Assembly: GCA_008638375.1 (NCBI GenBank)
Contig: CM018041.1
Coordinates: 15,581,716-15,645,715 of the forward strand
Direction of reading: 5' to 3'
DNA from: Nyssa sinensis
Lineage: Eukaryota > Streptophyta > Magnoliopsida > Cornales > Nyssaceae
DNA length: 64,000 nt
Part shown: piece after piece, positions 46,782-60,702 of the stretch
Numbering within the stretch: the stretch's first letter is position 1
Layout of the letters: each line of letters begins with the position of its first letter
The notes under the pieces: generated by a model
What the model saw: the letters and a program-made list of their open reading frames with translations, nothing else
Database searches by the model: none
Told to the model about the DNA's origin: nothing
Translations under genes and position numbers: made by a program

Positions 46782-49700
46782 CGACTGTTGTGGAGGGAAG
46801 AAGGGAATTGCCCGTACCTTACGGTTCACTTGCCTCAATGAAGAGGACTTCCATATTCGCTGAAAGAGTTATGGAATAATAAAATAAAAACAAGGCACAC
46901 TAGAATTGTAATGAAATTGAAATTATAGAATTGTAAACAAAGAAGTTATACAATTCTGGGGTTTGGAGAAAGTAAGATTTAGACAAACTAAGTTACTCTT
47001 GGATCTAAACTAGGACTACTCCTACTCCTACTCCTACTCCTAATCTAACTGTCATGGAAGCCTTACAAGGATAAAGCTAAAGAGATAAAATATGTAATGT
47101 TTGATGTGTTGAAGAGGCTTCTCTAATTTTGTCCTTGAACTTTTATAGGTGAGTTAGCGGGCAACTTTCAACTTGCTACAATTACTCACTTTGCACTTGC
47201 CCTTCACCTCTTGATGTCAAATGTCCACTTTCATTTATTCACTTCTACCACTCCATCCAAAATTCCGTAGCTAGTTTTTCCACCAACCCCTCTCTCTCAT
47301 CATTTAGCACATAGGGGGACCACTTCCTATCTTCTCTCTTGATGTTGAAGACATGGGAGACCATTATCTCTTTCTCTCTCTTCAATGTGATCTATGTTCT
47401 TCAAGACTCTTCCTTGTGTTGCCACGTATCCCTTATGCACACATGGATATTTAACAACTCTCAAAGAGATAAGCCAAAAGAACCTCGACCAAGAGAGGAC
47501 TTGGCCAAAAGGAAGAACACCTAGGATGGAGTTGGCCAAAACTTTATTTTAATACTCCTATTTTGGCCATGTGTCAGTACTCTAACGTCTGAGCATAATT
47601 TAGGGTGTAAACAATCAATAACACACTGGGGACACATTACGGACACGCCAGAGTTTTTTTTTTTTTTTTTTTGGGTTGTTAGGGGAAGGGGTGCATTTTT
47701 TCTTTCCCCAATGTTGGGGTGCTTGAGGTTGCAAATCTGTCTCTTTATGATTTATGATTTTTTTTACTCCTAATTTGATTGAAATAATATTAGAATTGGA
47801 TTATGTATATATTCAGCGTGTCTTGTTGTGTCCGTGTCCTTTTTTCTTTTTGAAAAATCTCGTGTTAGCATATCCATGTCGTGTCTTTTCCATTTCCCTA
47901 TCCATGTTTCTTAGGTGCAGTGCTGTTAATTTTGCTGCTTTTCATTTCCCCTTTTCATTTCATGTGATCGTTTTTACATGTATTATATTAACGGTTTCAC
48001 AGATTCACCTTGATCTATTTTCTTGATACAACATAATAGCTACCATACTTATCTGGTATATTATGAAACATGCCATAGCCTCTGATTCTTAGCCAATGAC
48101 AATTCATTTCTTTTAAATAGCTGATGGGGAATGCCGCAATGCTACTGGTTTGCAGTTACCTGGTGTCCTTGATGAATTATTCTCGTATGATGGTCCCCTT
48201 GGCGCAGTTTTCTCAAAAGAAGCTGTCTCACTTTACCTCTGGGCTCCTACTGCTCAAGTATATCTTATTCTTGTGTTCTTATCCTCTACTTCCTGCTTTC
48301 TATTACACCTTCATCACTCTCTCTCCATTCTTATGTTACTTCATTCATGAGTATTGTTTCTCCAATATGTGCATCAAAACAGTCAGTGCATGCTTATGTC
48401 TATCGGGACCCATCAAGAGGGGATCCCCTAGAAATTGTCAAGCTTCAGGAGTTCAATGGCGTTTGGAGCGTTGCTGGGCCAAGAAGTTGGGAAGGTTGTT
48501 ATTATGTGTACGAAGTCTCTGTCTACCATCCAAGCACCTTGCAAATCGAAAAATGCATTGCCAATGACCCATACGCCAGAGGGTATGCTGGTTGTCCCAT
48601 TAGCCAACAGTTCTTTTAGACTAGCGAAGGTCTTTATGTCCTAACTAGTACATATCTGCTTATCTATGTACCTGAAAACATACATAGGCTTGTCTGTATA
48701 TTATGTTGATACTCTTGCCTTGTTTGAGCAGGCTTTCAGCTGATGGCAGGCGGACACTGTTTATCAATCTTGATTCCAATGCCTTAAAACCTGAAGGATG
48801 GGATAATTTGGTAGATGAGAAACCCAATCTTCTTTCTTTCTCTGATATCAGTATTTATGAGTTGCATATAAGAGATTTCAGGTAAATAGTCAATTGCATT
48901 TTAAACTTCTTTCCCTGAAACATCTCTACCAAGTTTTGGCATTCAACACATTCTAGGATCTTTTCAGGATTCTGAATAAATGAAAATGAAGAATTCTAGG
49001 ATAAGGGCTAGAATCCTCACTTGTGATTTCATGTTTGGTTATAGTTAAAATTGCAGCACGTTCGTGCTTGCTATACATTTTTCTGTTTTGGCTCCCTAAT
49101 ATGGGCCCATACCTGGTTTGAGCCTCATTTAAATATCTTTCTCTGTTTTTATCTGAGAATGCTTGGGAGGACTTATTTTGAAGTGTTTAACTATTGCTGT
49201 GATAACATTGCATTCTTATTAACTTTTCTTTGTCGTCTTTTGTTACTTATAATATTATGTGTTTTTATTACAGTGCTAGTGATCATACTGTGCAACCTGA
49301 CTATCAGGGTGGCTATCTTGCCTTTACTTCTCAGGTTAATTTTTTTTTTTTCTTCTTTTGATCCTGCTTTTTGAATAAAATTCCCTAAAGAATATGTAAG
49401 TTTCTTGCTTATATATTTTATATTTATGCATTGCTCTGGGTGCAACTTATGTTTTGGAACCAATAATATTAATTGTCTTTGTTTCTGATTTTCTGATAAG
49501 AAATTTTGCTGAAGATCTCTTCTTTTATGGTTGGCCTCCCTTGGTAATCATTTGCATATAGAGTACTGAAGAGGAAAATCTTCTAACTTGGAAAAGAAGA
49601 GAAAAGAAGCAAAGCATTATTTGGAAAAATCTATTAAGAATAGAGGAACTTGGTAAAAAACAGTCTAAGAATTGTGGCACTTCATAAAAAATTACTATGT

Positions 49701-52171
49701 AAGTTTTGTGGTACAAATATGGAACTAGATCAGATGAACTGTTGCTTCTTTGATAAGAAGCATCTGTTGGCAATCACATGATTTGAGTCTAGTTGATGAC
49801 TTGTTATGGAAGAAGACCCAATATTTTGGTTGTTTGACTGTGAATGGACCTTGCCTTTTCTTATTGCTATTTCCCATTTACAAGTAACATAAATAGGAGA
49901 CTTTTTTCTTTTTTTGAGTGGAAAGAGTAGATAAATACCGTACATTGACCTTTTTTTGAGTGAAAAAATAGTTTGAGATTCACCTACCGATATTTAGGGC
50001 TGACATATCAAGGATTGACCTGATGAATATGTACTAGTTATATACCCTTGAACTATACTACATTTAGGTCCTTGATATGAGCACCCAATATTATTATGTT
50101 ATGTCTGTTATTATTTGTCCTCGGTCAATGGCAAAAGTACACAGATTTTTTCTTTTTGATAGGTAGAAGTACACAGCATTATGCATCCACTCTAGGAGCT
50201 ATAAACAGGATTGCTCATCAGTTAGCATGAAAATGCATGTGTACTTGATGGAAACTTAAATCAACATTTTAGTAATATCTCAAGTTAACATCAGAATTTC
50301 TTACTCTACACACACACTTTGATTCATCAGTGTCTGGGAAATTTGACTTTTGAGAACGACCGCTTTTGCTGGAGTGAAGTAAATTTCTTTACCACTGACT
50401 TTATAAAGAATTTAATTAAAACAAAATATCTTAAAGGTCTTCTCATTTTATAATATCAGCTTGCCCATCTCTCTAAATGATTATTGACCTGATAGTTTAG
50501 TAATTTACATGTAAGCCACTCATCAAGCCCTGTCTCCCATTTTTTACATTCACACTCATACTTTAAAAAGGTACACTACAGAGTCTGCCATTTGATCAAT
50601 GAGAGGAAACTTGTGTCACGAAGCAGGTTAGGACTTAGGAGTCAATTTCACCTGCTGCTTTCTCAAGTCTTGTATGATTTTGGTGCATTGTAGAGATGTT
50701 ATGATTAGGAGTCAATTTCACCTGCTGGCCTTTCAAGTCTTATGTGAATTTGGTGGATTGTAGAAATTTTATGTGGGATCTCTTTTGGTTATACAAATGT
50801 GTGATCCTCATTTTTGTTGCTATTTAAATAACAGTGCCAAAAACACTCCACATGTTCATGGTCGAATACAGATGTTGGATGTTAACTCTGTTATGTTCAT
50901 GATTTGGTTTGTCTTCTGGCAAGCTATGTTCAAAGTTCTTTCTCGGTGAATGTGGATTGGAAGCTCTCATCCTTTTCCATGTTCTTTCTTCATTTTGACA
51001 GCAGCATTTCATAAGATCTTAAAAGTGATCTTTTGGTCTTTGAGATTTTGTGTGTCCTAACTTGTGTCCTCTGTTAAAAAAATTAACCACAGCCATATAT
51101 TTCAGGTGGTATCCTCTCTTAGGCGAGGTGCAGGGTGTGAGTCGCAGTAGAGGGACATGGGGTTCAATGGAAGAGGCATCTTTTACCCAGTAACGAGGAG
51201 TTTGAACCAAGATGTCCAATGTCCATATTTAAATATAGAAATATTTAATATAGACATATTCAGGTATAAACAAACCAAATCATATTTCTTAGTTCTAATT
51301 CATTTTAGATCCGATCAGGATTTTCCTACCCCGAGAGGGAAAGGTCCTTCCCTGGGTAGTGGGAGGGTTAGTCCCATTGCGAGGCCATGCTGTTAGGCCA
51401 TTAAACAAAAATCAAATTAGGAAAGTGTGGATAATAAATTTATTCACTGCCATTTTTACCTTAGTTTAATATGCTTTGGCCTCTGGGTGATGCCAGGATT
51501 ATTTGCTTTCTAGTCTACTATTGGAATCCCTTGAGTTTGACCAAGAAGGGGGCGATTTATGTGCAAAGCTCCTTTTGTTTGTTTTTTATTTTTTTGGTCT
51601 CTCTAAAATCAGGGATTTGGTTGGTTTATTTTGATCTAGTATGTGTCAATAGCCATATTGGGAATAGGACTTATGAAAAATATAGGCATATTTTGTCTCT
51701 TGAATATTCACAGGGCAAGCCACTATATCGTTATGATTCATTTTTTTGATTTGTTGTGGGATTTCATTTTTCCTTTCAAGGCTGATTTGAGGGGGCTTCT
51801 GTGATGCTACTACTTGTACCCTTATCCCTTGCTAAGAAGGTTGAAGTCATACAGCCGAGTTTCTACACTAATGATTTGAAAGTTGAGGAATGTGCATAGT
51901 GCTTCATCTCATGAAATTCATTAGCATAATTTATTATCTCAGCCACTTAAGTAGCATGTTTTATATATTTTCTTAAGAGTAATCACCATTCCACCCAATT
52001 GTAAGAAGTAATAGAATAAGCTTCTTTACCAAAAAGAATAACATGAAAAAGAGCACATGCGTGTCGGTACTAAACACTTAAAAGTACTATAATGTGAACA
52101 CTAGGAGCACAACTCAAGGAAGATGAAACTTCACAATGGGCATCAATCTTTTTATGCATATATGCATATAC

Positions 52172-52202
<31 letters not shown>

Positions 52203-55200
52203 TATGAGGGGTAGACAATTAAGAATGCTGTAAAGTACTGATATATATTACTAAAGCAAGCACATACTGCTTCAAGGATTCAGCAGGTGTACTTCATTTG
52301 AAGAGATTATCTAGTGCTGGTATCACTCATGTGCATCTGCTGCCAGCCTTTCAATTTGCTGATGTTGATGATGAGAAGGACAAATGGAAGTGCGCAGGTA
52401 TGAGTATTTTTTTAGTTCAATCTACAGCCTTTTAAATTAAGTATTTAGCCCCCAAAACTATAAATAATTATTGGACGTAATTTCTAACAACTAATTTTCA
52501 ATAACTGTGGCACAGTAGCAGCTTATTAATTTGTGAAACAAGCTACTTCCAACCCTATTTCATTTACAACCTTGTAACTTTTCTTCAACCTTTTAAAACT
52601 CCTAGTTCTACATGTTTTCCAGAACCAAAAGCCACCGTACCAATTGTAAGTATTATCTGGGGGTTTCTAGTGTTGTCCTACAACGCAATTGTTATTGTGC
52701 ATAAATATACAGCACAATTGTGCAAACTACATACATATATACACAAAAACGTATACATATGCCAAATTGAGAGATTAGGAAGGTACGTGGTCCACCATTC
52801 TCAGTTCCACAAAATGATAGGGTGATGCGAATGATATACCAGAAAGATTCCGGAAGTACTATAATAGAAGGGGAAATCCAAAATTTCAAGGTCAAGATTG
52901 TTATTTGGCAAGATTCTAGTATAGAACTTGCCTACAAGATCTACAAGATCATTTAGTTTTGAGTAATATTGTTTTATTTTTATGTTTTCTATATCTGGGT
53001 TATTTTGGTAATTTAGATTTGTGGGCTGTGGAGTGGGCTGCATATTGCAATTTTGGGCGTGGGCTTTATGATTGTATTTTTGGTATATTTGGTAGGTCTG
53101 GTTAGGGTTAACAAGGTCCAAGTACTAAAGTCAAACTGGGTCACCAAGTTCCCTTGGTCTCCAAGTTTTAGCCCTTCATGTAAAGAGTTGTATTGACCTT
53201 GTTTTTGGCATGGAATGAGAAACATTTTACAGACATTATTTTGTGAATTTAGGTTTGAGTGCCTAGGCGTCCCCTCCTATTTTACAGACCTTGTTTAATC
53301 ACCTTGATCCTCAAATTCATTAACATGAAGTTACTTTAATCAAACTTCCATGCGATTTTTGATGATTCATGGAATCATGGACCACCGTACTAGTTATCAC
53401 TCGCTAACACTCTTTACATGAGTGTTAGGAGTTAAATAAAGACCAAATCCTTTACTTCAGGGCACCATAGCTATGCACCTTAAACTCTAAGACCCTTTGC
53501 TCTTCTTTCATTGTGAAATCTCAAGATAAGTGTAGTTTTATAGGAAAGTACATTTCGAAACTTCAATTTAGACATAGAGTTCACCCCAATCAGGTGTAAA
53601 ACAAAGAAGTTTTACCATTTTGAAAATCGTTCTCGTTTATGTAGCGTTTTCAAAAAATCAATTTCTGACCTCCTCGTTCAAAAAGTCGTGAATGTTTTTT
53701 TAGAAGGAATTTGGACCTGAAACCAGTTTTAAATGAAGGTAGACTCAAAGATCTTTGATTTGGGCCCAAATTTCACCTAAATCAGGTTTTGAATGAATTT
53801 ATTACGAATTTTTGAAGTTGACAAAAAACTGGAGGGCAGATTATACTGGCTGACCGGAAAGGGCTCCCGGTTGACCGGTAGCTACTGGTTTTGCACATGG
53901 TCAAAATGGTCACAAGGAGGTGTGTTGGACAGACCCTTCTGGCTGATCGGAAGGGACTAGGCAGCCTGTTCTATTCTTCACAACTTCAGTTCTTATCTTC
54001 CATGCATAATTTCACACATCAAATACTATATTTTCATGCATAAAAACTTTTCAAAACCTTAACCAAAACTTCATGAACCTATATAATTCTCATGTTCATC
54101 ATATTAATCCATAATGTAAACCATACAACCCTTGTGTACAATCTCTTAGGACATAAGTATAGATTGTTCCATACATTATATCATTTTCCAAAATACAAAA
54201 TCCACATAATATATTACACAGGTTAGGATCCATTAATGCTACCATCTAATCTTTTGCATACTAGAAACCAAAAATTACAAAATGAAGAGTCACATTGTAA
54301 TTAGTCTCAAAAGAAAGGACATTGTGGCATAATCTTCAAAACGGAATACGCCAAAAGCTATTGCCCATCTATACTTCAACTTGTGGCCAGCTCCACGCCA
54401 TCTCCTGCATCTAGTAGGGGTTAGAACAACAACCCTATAGGAGAATTCCATCAAAGGGAAAATGCAAGTTTGCAAATGTTTATGCTTGTATGAGTGAAGT
54501 GGTGCACTACAATGGCATGCTCATATGCTCATCATCTTTCGATTTTCATAAGCATTGTAAAGAATATAAAGTATACATGTAGATCCCATTTATCAATTTC
54601 ATTTGCACATACACTCACACAATTAGGTCCATTTCCATTTTCAGTCTTTCAAGTTTAACAAAAATAAGAACACAACTCAACGCAAACTCTTCGAGTTATC
54701 AATATTCAATTTCAAATTCCCAAATTTCATTCTAAGGTCACAACCCATTTACCACAACTATATTCCCATTGTGCACACATTATTTAGGATCCTACCGTTG
54801 AGCAATTTAGTCCAAGACAACAAGGATGTTCACATAGGCATTTTGTCAATCATTAGTCATGCAAGAAACAACATCCACATACACAAAGTCCAACATATGT
54901 TCCAAGGGCATCGTACACACAAGCTCAAGCTATCGAGATTATATTCGAACATACAGTAACATCATAGGAGTAGATAAGAAGCAATAGATAGGAAGGTTAA
55001 CTAGATTTAGGTCTTTTATCACTAGACCAAACAAGTAAAGCTTGAAGATTTTTAACAAACGATCAATATAAGCATGTATAACACCAATATAATGCCCCTA
55101 ACCCTTGCGTTTTCAACCTAGGTTAGAAGATCCCTACCTCTTTGGTGAAGAAAGATTGAAACCCTTGCTTGTCTCCTTGATTTGCCTAGCACTCCCCCAA

Positions 55201-58200
55201 GCTCTAGCCTTGTAATGTGAAATAGAACTCTACAATTGAAGAATCTTGCTCTAGAGGTTCCTTGTGAGGTTTGGATTCAAGAAAACTAGTAGAAATTTGA
55301 GTAGAAAGGAGTGGGTTTTTGAGAAAACCTAAGTCTCTTCCCCTCCCCTTCCTTGGTCGTGAGCTAGAGAGAGAAATGAGAGGTTTTCTCCCAAATTTGA
55401 TGTGTGTGTGTGGGGTTCTTATAAGGTCCAAAAGTCACTTTTTGTATTTTGACTCTTTTGCCCCTAAATGAGTGGTTCTCCTTGGCCCACATATACCCCT
55501 TTTGTAATTTTACACATACCCTTATTTAATTAGTTCTTTATGCATCTTAATGTTCAATTATGCTACAACGTAATATCTCTCAAGAATCTTAGTCGACACG
55601 CGATGGCGGTAGATGACTATCTCGTGACTTGTCCCTATGGCCATTTAATATACTTAAATGTACTTTGAATATTTCAAAAAAAATTTGTAACCCATAATTT
55701 AGCATTATTAATCTGTTATATCCCAATGTGATGCATCACTTACACTTTTTAATATTTATTTACTATCACAAAATATTTGGGTTGTTACATAGAAGAAAAC
55801 AAATTAAACTCTGTTCCTCAAATATATTGCATCTCACCAAAGGGAGGCCATTACACAAAATTGGTCCCATTGGTAGGCGGAATAGGCGCAGACCTAACTT
55901 CTTTTTCTCATGAAATAGATGCCCTTAGACTTAGAGCTACATTTTAGGCTCAACAATTCGAAATGAAGTATTGTTTTCACACATTTTCACAGAGCTGACT
56001 CTTAAATTCGTAAATTTCTCTTTAAAAACTAATTGGTTAATTAATTGTTTGTACATAGGATGTTGAGTTTTCCCTATTCAATAAGCTTGATCAACTTTAG
56101 TTATAATCTAATGTGTTAGAGACTCAGAAGAATCACCATGCGAATCAAATATCTCAAGTATTACATTCTAACTTGGTGCTAAAAAAATTGACTCCTAAAT
56201 TAATATTCTATCCCAAACAAGGTTGTTACTATTGATATTTACTCTTGATTATTGAAAGGGTAGAAGATAGGGTTAGGGTTATGGAATTGGGTTTTGCTTT
56301 TTCTTTTTTTTGGAAAGGGTTTAATAGTAGTTGTAATGTTTTTTCAGAAGACCATTGTAAAAAAAATTCCATGGTTCGCACGCAAGTTAGATCTTATAAA
56401 TTAGGGCAATCTGCTGAAATGAACAAAATAAGATAAGTCGGATCGAATCATCCAAGTCTGAGATGTTTAGTACAGAGTTCTGCATAAATATCTGAAATTC
56501 AATTTCAAAGATTAAGTATATTTGCACTTACTTTTTCTTTTTAAATGTTTTTTGGGCAAGGATAAGAATATCAAACAATTTGTATTTGTCATAATTTTAA
56601 AATTTGGTGTAAAAAGGATAAGGAGAATTAGAGCAAATTGAATGAAAAAATATTGGCATGTTTAGCAATTTAGGAATTCTTGGACTTCTGAAGCAGCAGC
56701 AATTGTAGCCAATTTGAACCTTGACTTTAGTCTCAATGCAATTAGATTCTGTATGAGATCTTTTTTTTTCCCGTGATTTCTATGGGTTACTTACTCTTAG
56801 AGTACCACCATGAAGATCTAGGTTCAACTTTTTAACTTTGACCTTATTAGACACATGTTTTCCCTCTCGTTTCAGTAGAGGATCCATAATAAGAGTTTTA
56901 AATGTGAACCATGCACAACATTTGGACTCACCATTTGCTTCCTGCATCTGCTAGATAATTTCAATGGCTGTTTGGGGGAACTTTCTCTTTTTTGCTTTTG
57001 GAGCAAAGCAGCCTAAAGTTTCTTTTCCGGAAACACACTTCTGTACATTTTGGGAAGAAAAATCGATACAAAAGCAGTTTTAAGAATTGGCCAAATGGCC
57101 AAGCACATTTCTTGGAGCAACTATTGCAAATGTAAATGTTGGTAGGAAAAATACAGCGGAAACGATTTTAAAAATTTTACTTTGATCAGATTACTACATA
57201 AATCACATAATCTTGATAAAGGAGAGTTAGAGATACCTTGTTCTTGAAGTAGGATGTAACCGTTCTCTTCCTCTAGGTCTTTTCCTCTTTTTCCTTAGGC
57301 AAACCGTATCGTAGGAGAGTGGGCTGTCTCTTATTTTTGTCTAGTACAAAAACTTATGATAAACGGTTCCCTACGTATCATATATATATAGGGCTTAACC
57401 TAATTAAGGCAAGAGAAGGGATTTAGTGGGTCCCACTGAGTTAGCTTCCAATTAGTCAATTAAATCTTAATTATCTCATAATTAATTTTAATTGACTAAT
57501 TAATTTCAATTAACTCCACTATATAATTGAAATTGCACTCCAACTTAGTAGAATAGAGTAAACCCATATACACTATACTTCTGCAGTTGACCCCTTTACA
57601 TGGATACTAATAATTAGGATTCCGTATTATATTGTCAAATTAATTCTCTAATTATTTTAAGAACCTAATTCAATAATTATTAATCACGTGCAATTGGTCA
57701 TCATTTCAATAAACAATTTACTGAAAAGACCGGATCCAGATTTCAGTGATTAACCCATTGAATTAGCACAAAGGTGATATCCATCTCTCTAATATATAGA
57801 GTGTAGATTCCATCTTGAGAATATGTGTTCCCACAGTCTAAATAATGATTTCCCAAGATACTGAGGTGTTGATTTAAAAGACCTCACTCATTGGTAACTC
57901 AAAGTCATCATTATTCAGAACTTGAGTTCACTATCCTCTCAGGATTAAGAGCTTACTGTGAATAGTGAATAAGAAACTTATTAAAGGTGACAGTTCCAAA
58001 TGATGCGTTTTTTATAGTAATCTAGTTCAGTGTATTCCCAATACACCAATACAATAACTTAGAGTCCACTACTCTGATGGTTGAGATAAACCACCTTATC
58101 ACATAAATGTTAACTGTATTATAGCTTTACAGATAAGATGTTCAGTCTTATCAGTAGCCGCGAACAATTCTAGAATTGCCTATATAAGCAGTTCATATCT

Positions 58201-60664
58201 CCTGTGTATAAATCTCATTTATACACATGACCACTCCTAATGACAATTCAAAGACTAATCATCTCATGATATAAAGCAACATCCAAACATATGGTAATAA
58301 GAAACTCAATAATAAATCAAATCTATTAAATAATAATAAAATGTCTTAGATATGAGGGCACACATCCTAACAGTAAACGCAAAAGTAGGGATAAAAAAGC
58401 TCCCTTAAACAAGTCCTCAGTTGAAGTGGTTGATTAGTATATTTTAAAGGCCTTAGAATCCACGGTCCCAAGTTGTGCACAAGCAAACACCTCAAGGAAA
58501 GAGCTTGGAAGCTCTATTCTCCAATGTGCATGCCTTGCATAATTCTTGCAATGTAGTTGAAACTTGAAATCTCAAATCATTTCTTTTGGTTTTCATGTTT
58601 ATAATTTTTCTATGTTTGAATTTGTTAGCTTTATAAAATGTTCAGAGGCTTGATATCGTGATAGCTGGAAGCATAGAACTTTGTTTTTGCACGCCATCTT
58701 TTAATTGTTTGCTGAACTCTGAATTTTCTTTATGAACTGATGACGGAATATTAATTCAATTTCTGATTTATCTAAAGTAAGTTAATTTCAATTTTCAATT
58801 GCTTCTAAATTATTTTCAGAATGAGAAGGTTGTACAATTTGCTGCTTGTATATGTAATAGTTCAACAATTCTAATAGTAAGTTTGTTTCTCAATTTTTGA
58901 TTCATTCTCTATTAAATTGAGGGAACTTGTTTACTGGGAAAAAAGGGGGTCCTTGGGCTTCAGCCTTATTGGATCTGGAGCTCTAATTCCCTTTCCTTAT
59001 GCCTTCTATTTGGAGTACTTGACATGTAAGTGCAAGTATTTTCAAATGGAACATATTTGCCTAATGGTAACATGGCCTAACTTTGAAATGGGTCGCCAAT
59101 TATCAATTTGGATGGGTTAAGGGGTCCTAGCATTTAAATTAGGACACACAGTTCTATTCTGATTTGTGTGTTAGAATACATCATCTAATTTTAATTCTGT
59201 TAGTTATAATGCCAATTAGATCTCAAGTTTTTAATCTGTATTGACATACAGGGGTTATAAGCATTCATGTTGTGTATGATTCTGGCTCCCATAAAGTTAT
59301 CCATGTCCTGTAGTCTGCTACTATGTATTGAATAGAATAAAAACTATCACATGTAAGACCATTTCTCTTAGATATGCTCAATTTCTACATTCTTCTTTGT
59401 TTGACAGAAACGTTCAAGTTTGTAAATTTCTTTTAGTTGTTTCTGTAAATAAGAAAAAAATGTTTTGGTTCGGCTTATCTTGATTTTTCTTTTGTTTCTT
59501 TGCATTATCCCTTTAAATGACATTAATGCCTTAAATAGATAATGAAATGCTGGAGTCACTACCACCAGATTCACATGAACAACAGGCTCATATCACAGCC
59601 ATCCAGAATGAGGATGGGTACAACTGGGGGTAAGATATCATATTTCCTGATTGTCAAATTAGATAAACCTTATTAGTTTCTCGGACTGTGTTTGTTAATT
59701 ATTTTATATTTCTCTTTTCCTCCCTCCCCCCCCCCCCCCCTTCCCCCTCCTTGTGGGTGGAAAATTGTCCTGTGTTCTTGTCCCAAACAAAGGTATAATC
59801 CTGTTCTCTGGGGAGTCCCTAAAGGAAGCTATGCAAGTAACCCAAATGGTCCATGCCGAACGATTGAGTTTAGAAAGATGGTGCAGGTTCAGATCTTGTG
59901 CTCTCTTTTGCATGACTGGCCAGTTTAATGCATTCTGTGATTTAGACAGGAGATGTATAGGTTTTGGATATTGTGAACTTAAGAAATACTCTTATTAAAA
60001 AAAAAAACACTTTAGTAATGCTTATGTTGTTTCTTAAAATGATATTTTAATTGCAGGCACTTAACCGTATTGGCCTTCGTGTTGTGTTGGATGTTGTCTA
60101 TAATCACTTACATGGAAGTGGTCCTTTTGATGAGAACTCTGTTCTTGACAAGGTCATAGATTGATTCCTAACTTCTATTTCCACACTTGTTGTCAACCAG
60201 AAGTTTACTTCTGCTTATTATTATATGATAGCTTTGTATTTATAACCACTTCATGTCCTAGTACCTTTTCCCCCCTTCTTCCTGAAGGTTTTTCGATACT
60301 CCTGTTGTGACATAAAGCTTTGTACAGATTGTTCCAGGTTACTATCTCAGAAGGAACACTGATGGATTTATTGAACATAGCGCATGCGTAAACAACACTG
60401 CGAGTGAGCACTTTATGGTTGAACGTTTGATTATTGATGATCTTTTATGCTGGGCTGCTCATTATAAGGTGATTGTTCACAGTGGTACACTTTTCCCTCA
60501 AATCCCCCCCCCCCTCCACCCCTCGCGTGAGCGGTGGTGCCGTGGTGGTGGTGGTTATGCGAAAGATTTTGTTTAGAGTTGGCATTTATTGTTGGGGATT
60601 GGAACACCAGTGCCATTACCATCTATATTGTAGCCTGAAATAGCTTGAATAAAAAACTGAGAAC

Positions 60665-60702
<38 letters not shown>

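Noticed and set aside
46536..46838. Protein with a poly-histidine run on the - strand
   Set aside because: The histidines come from an (ATG)n microsatellite within an intron.
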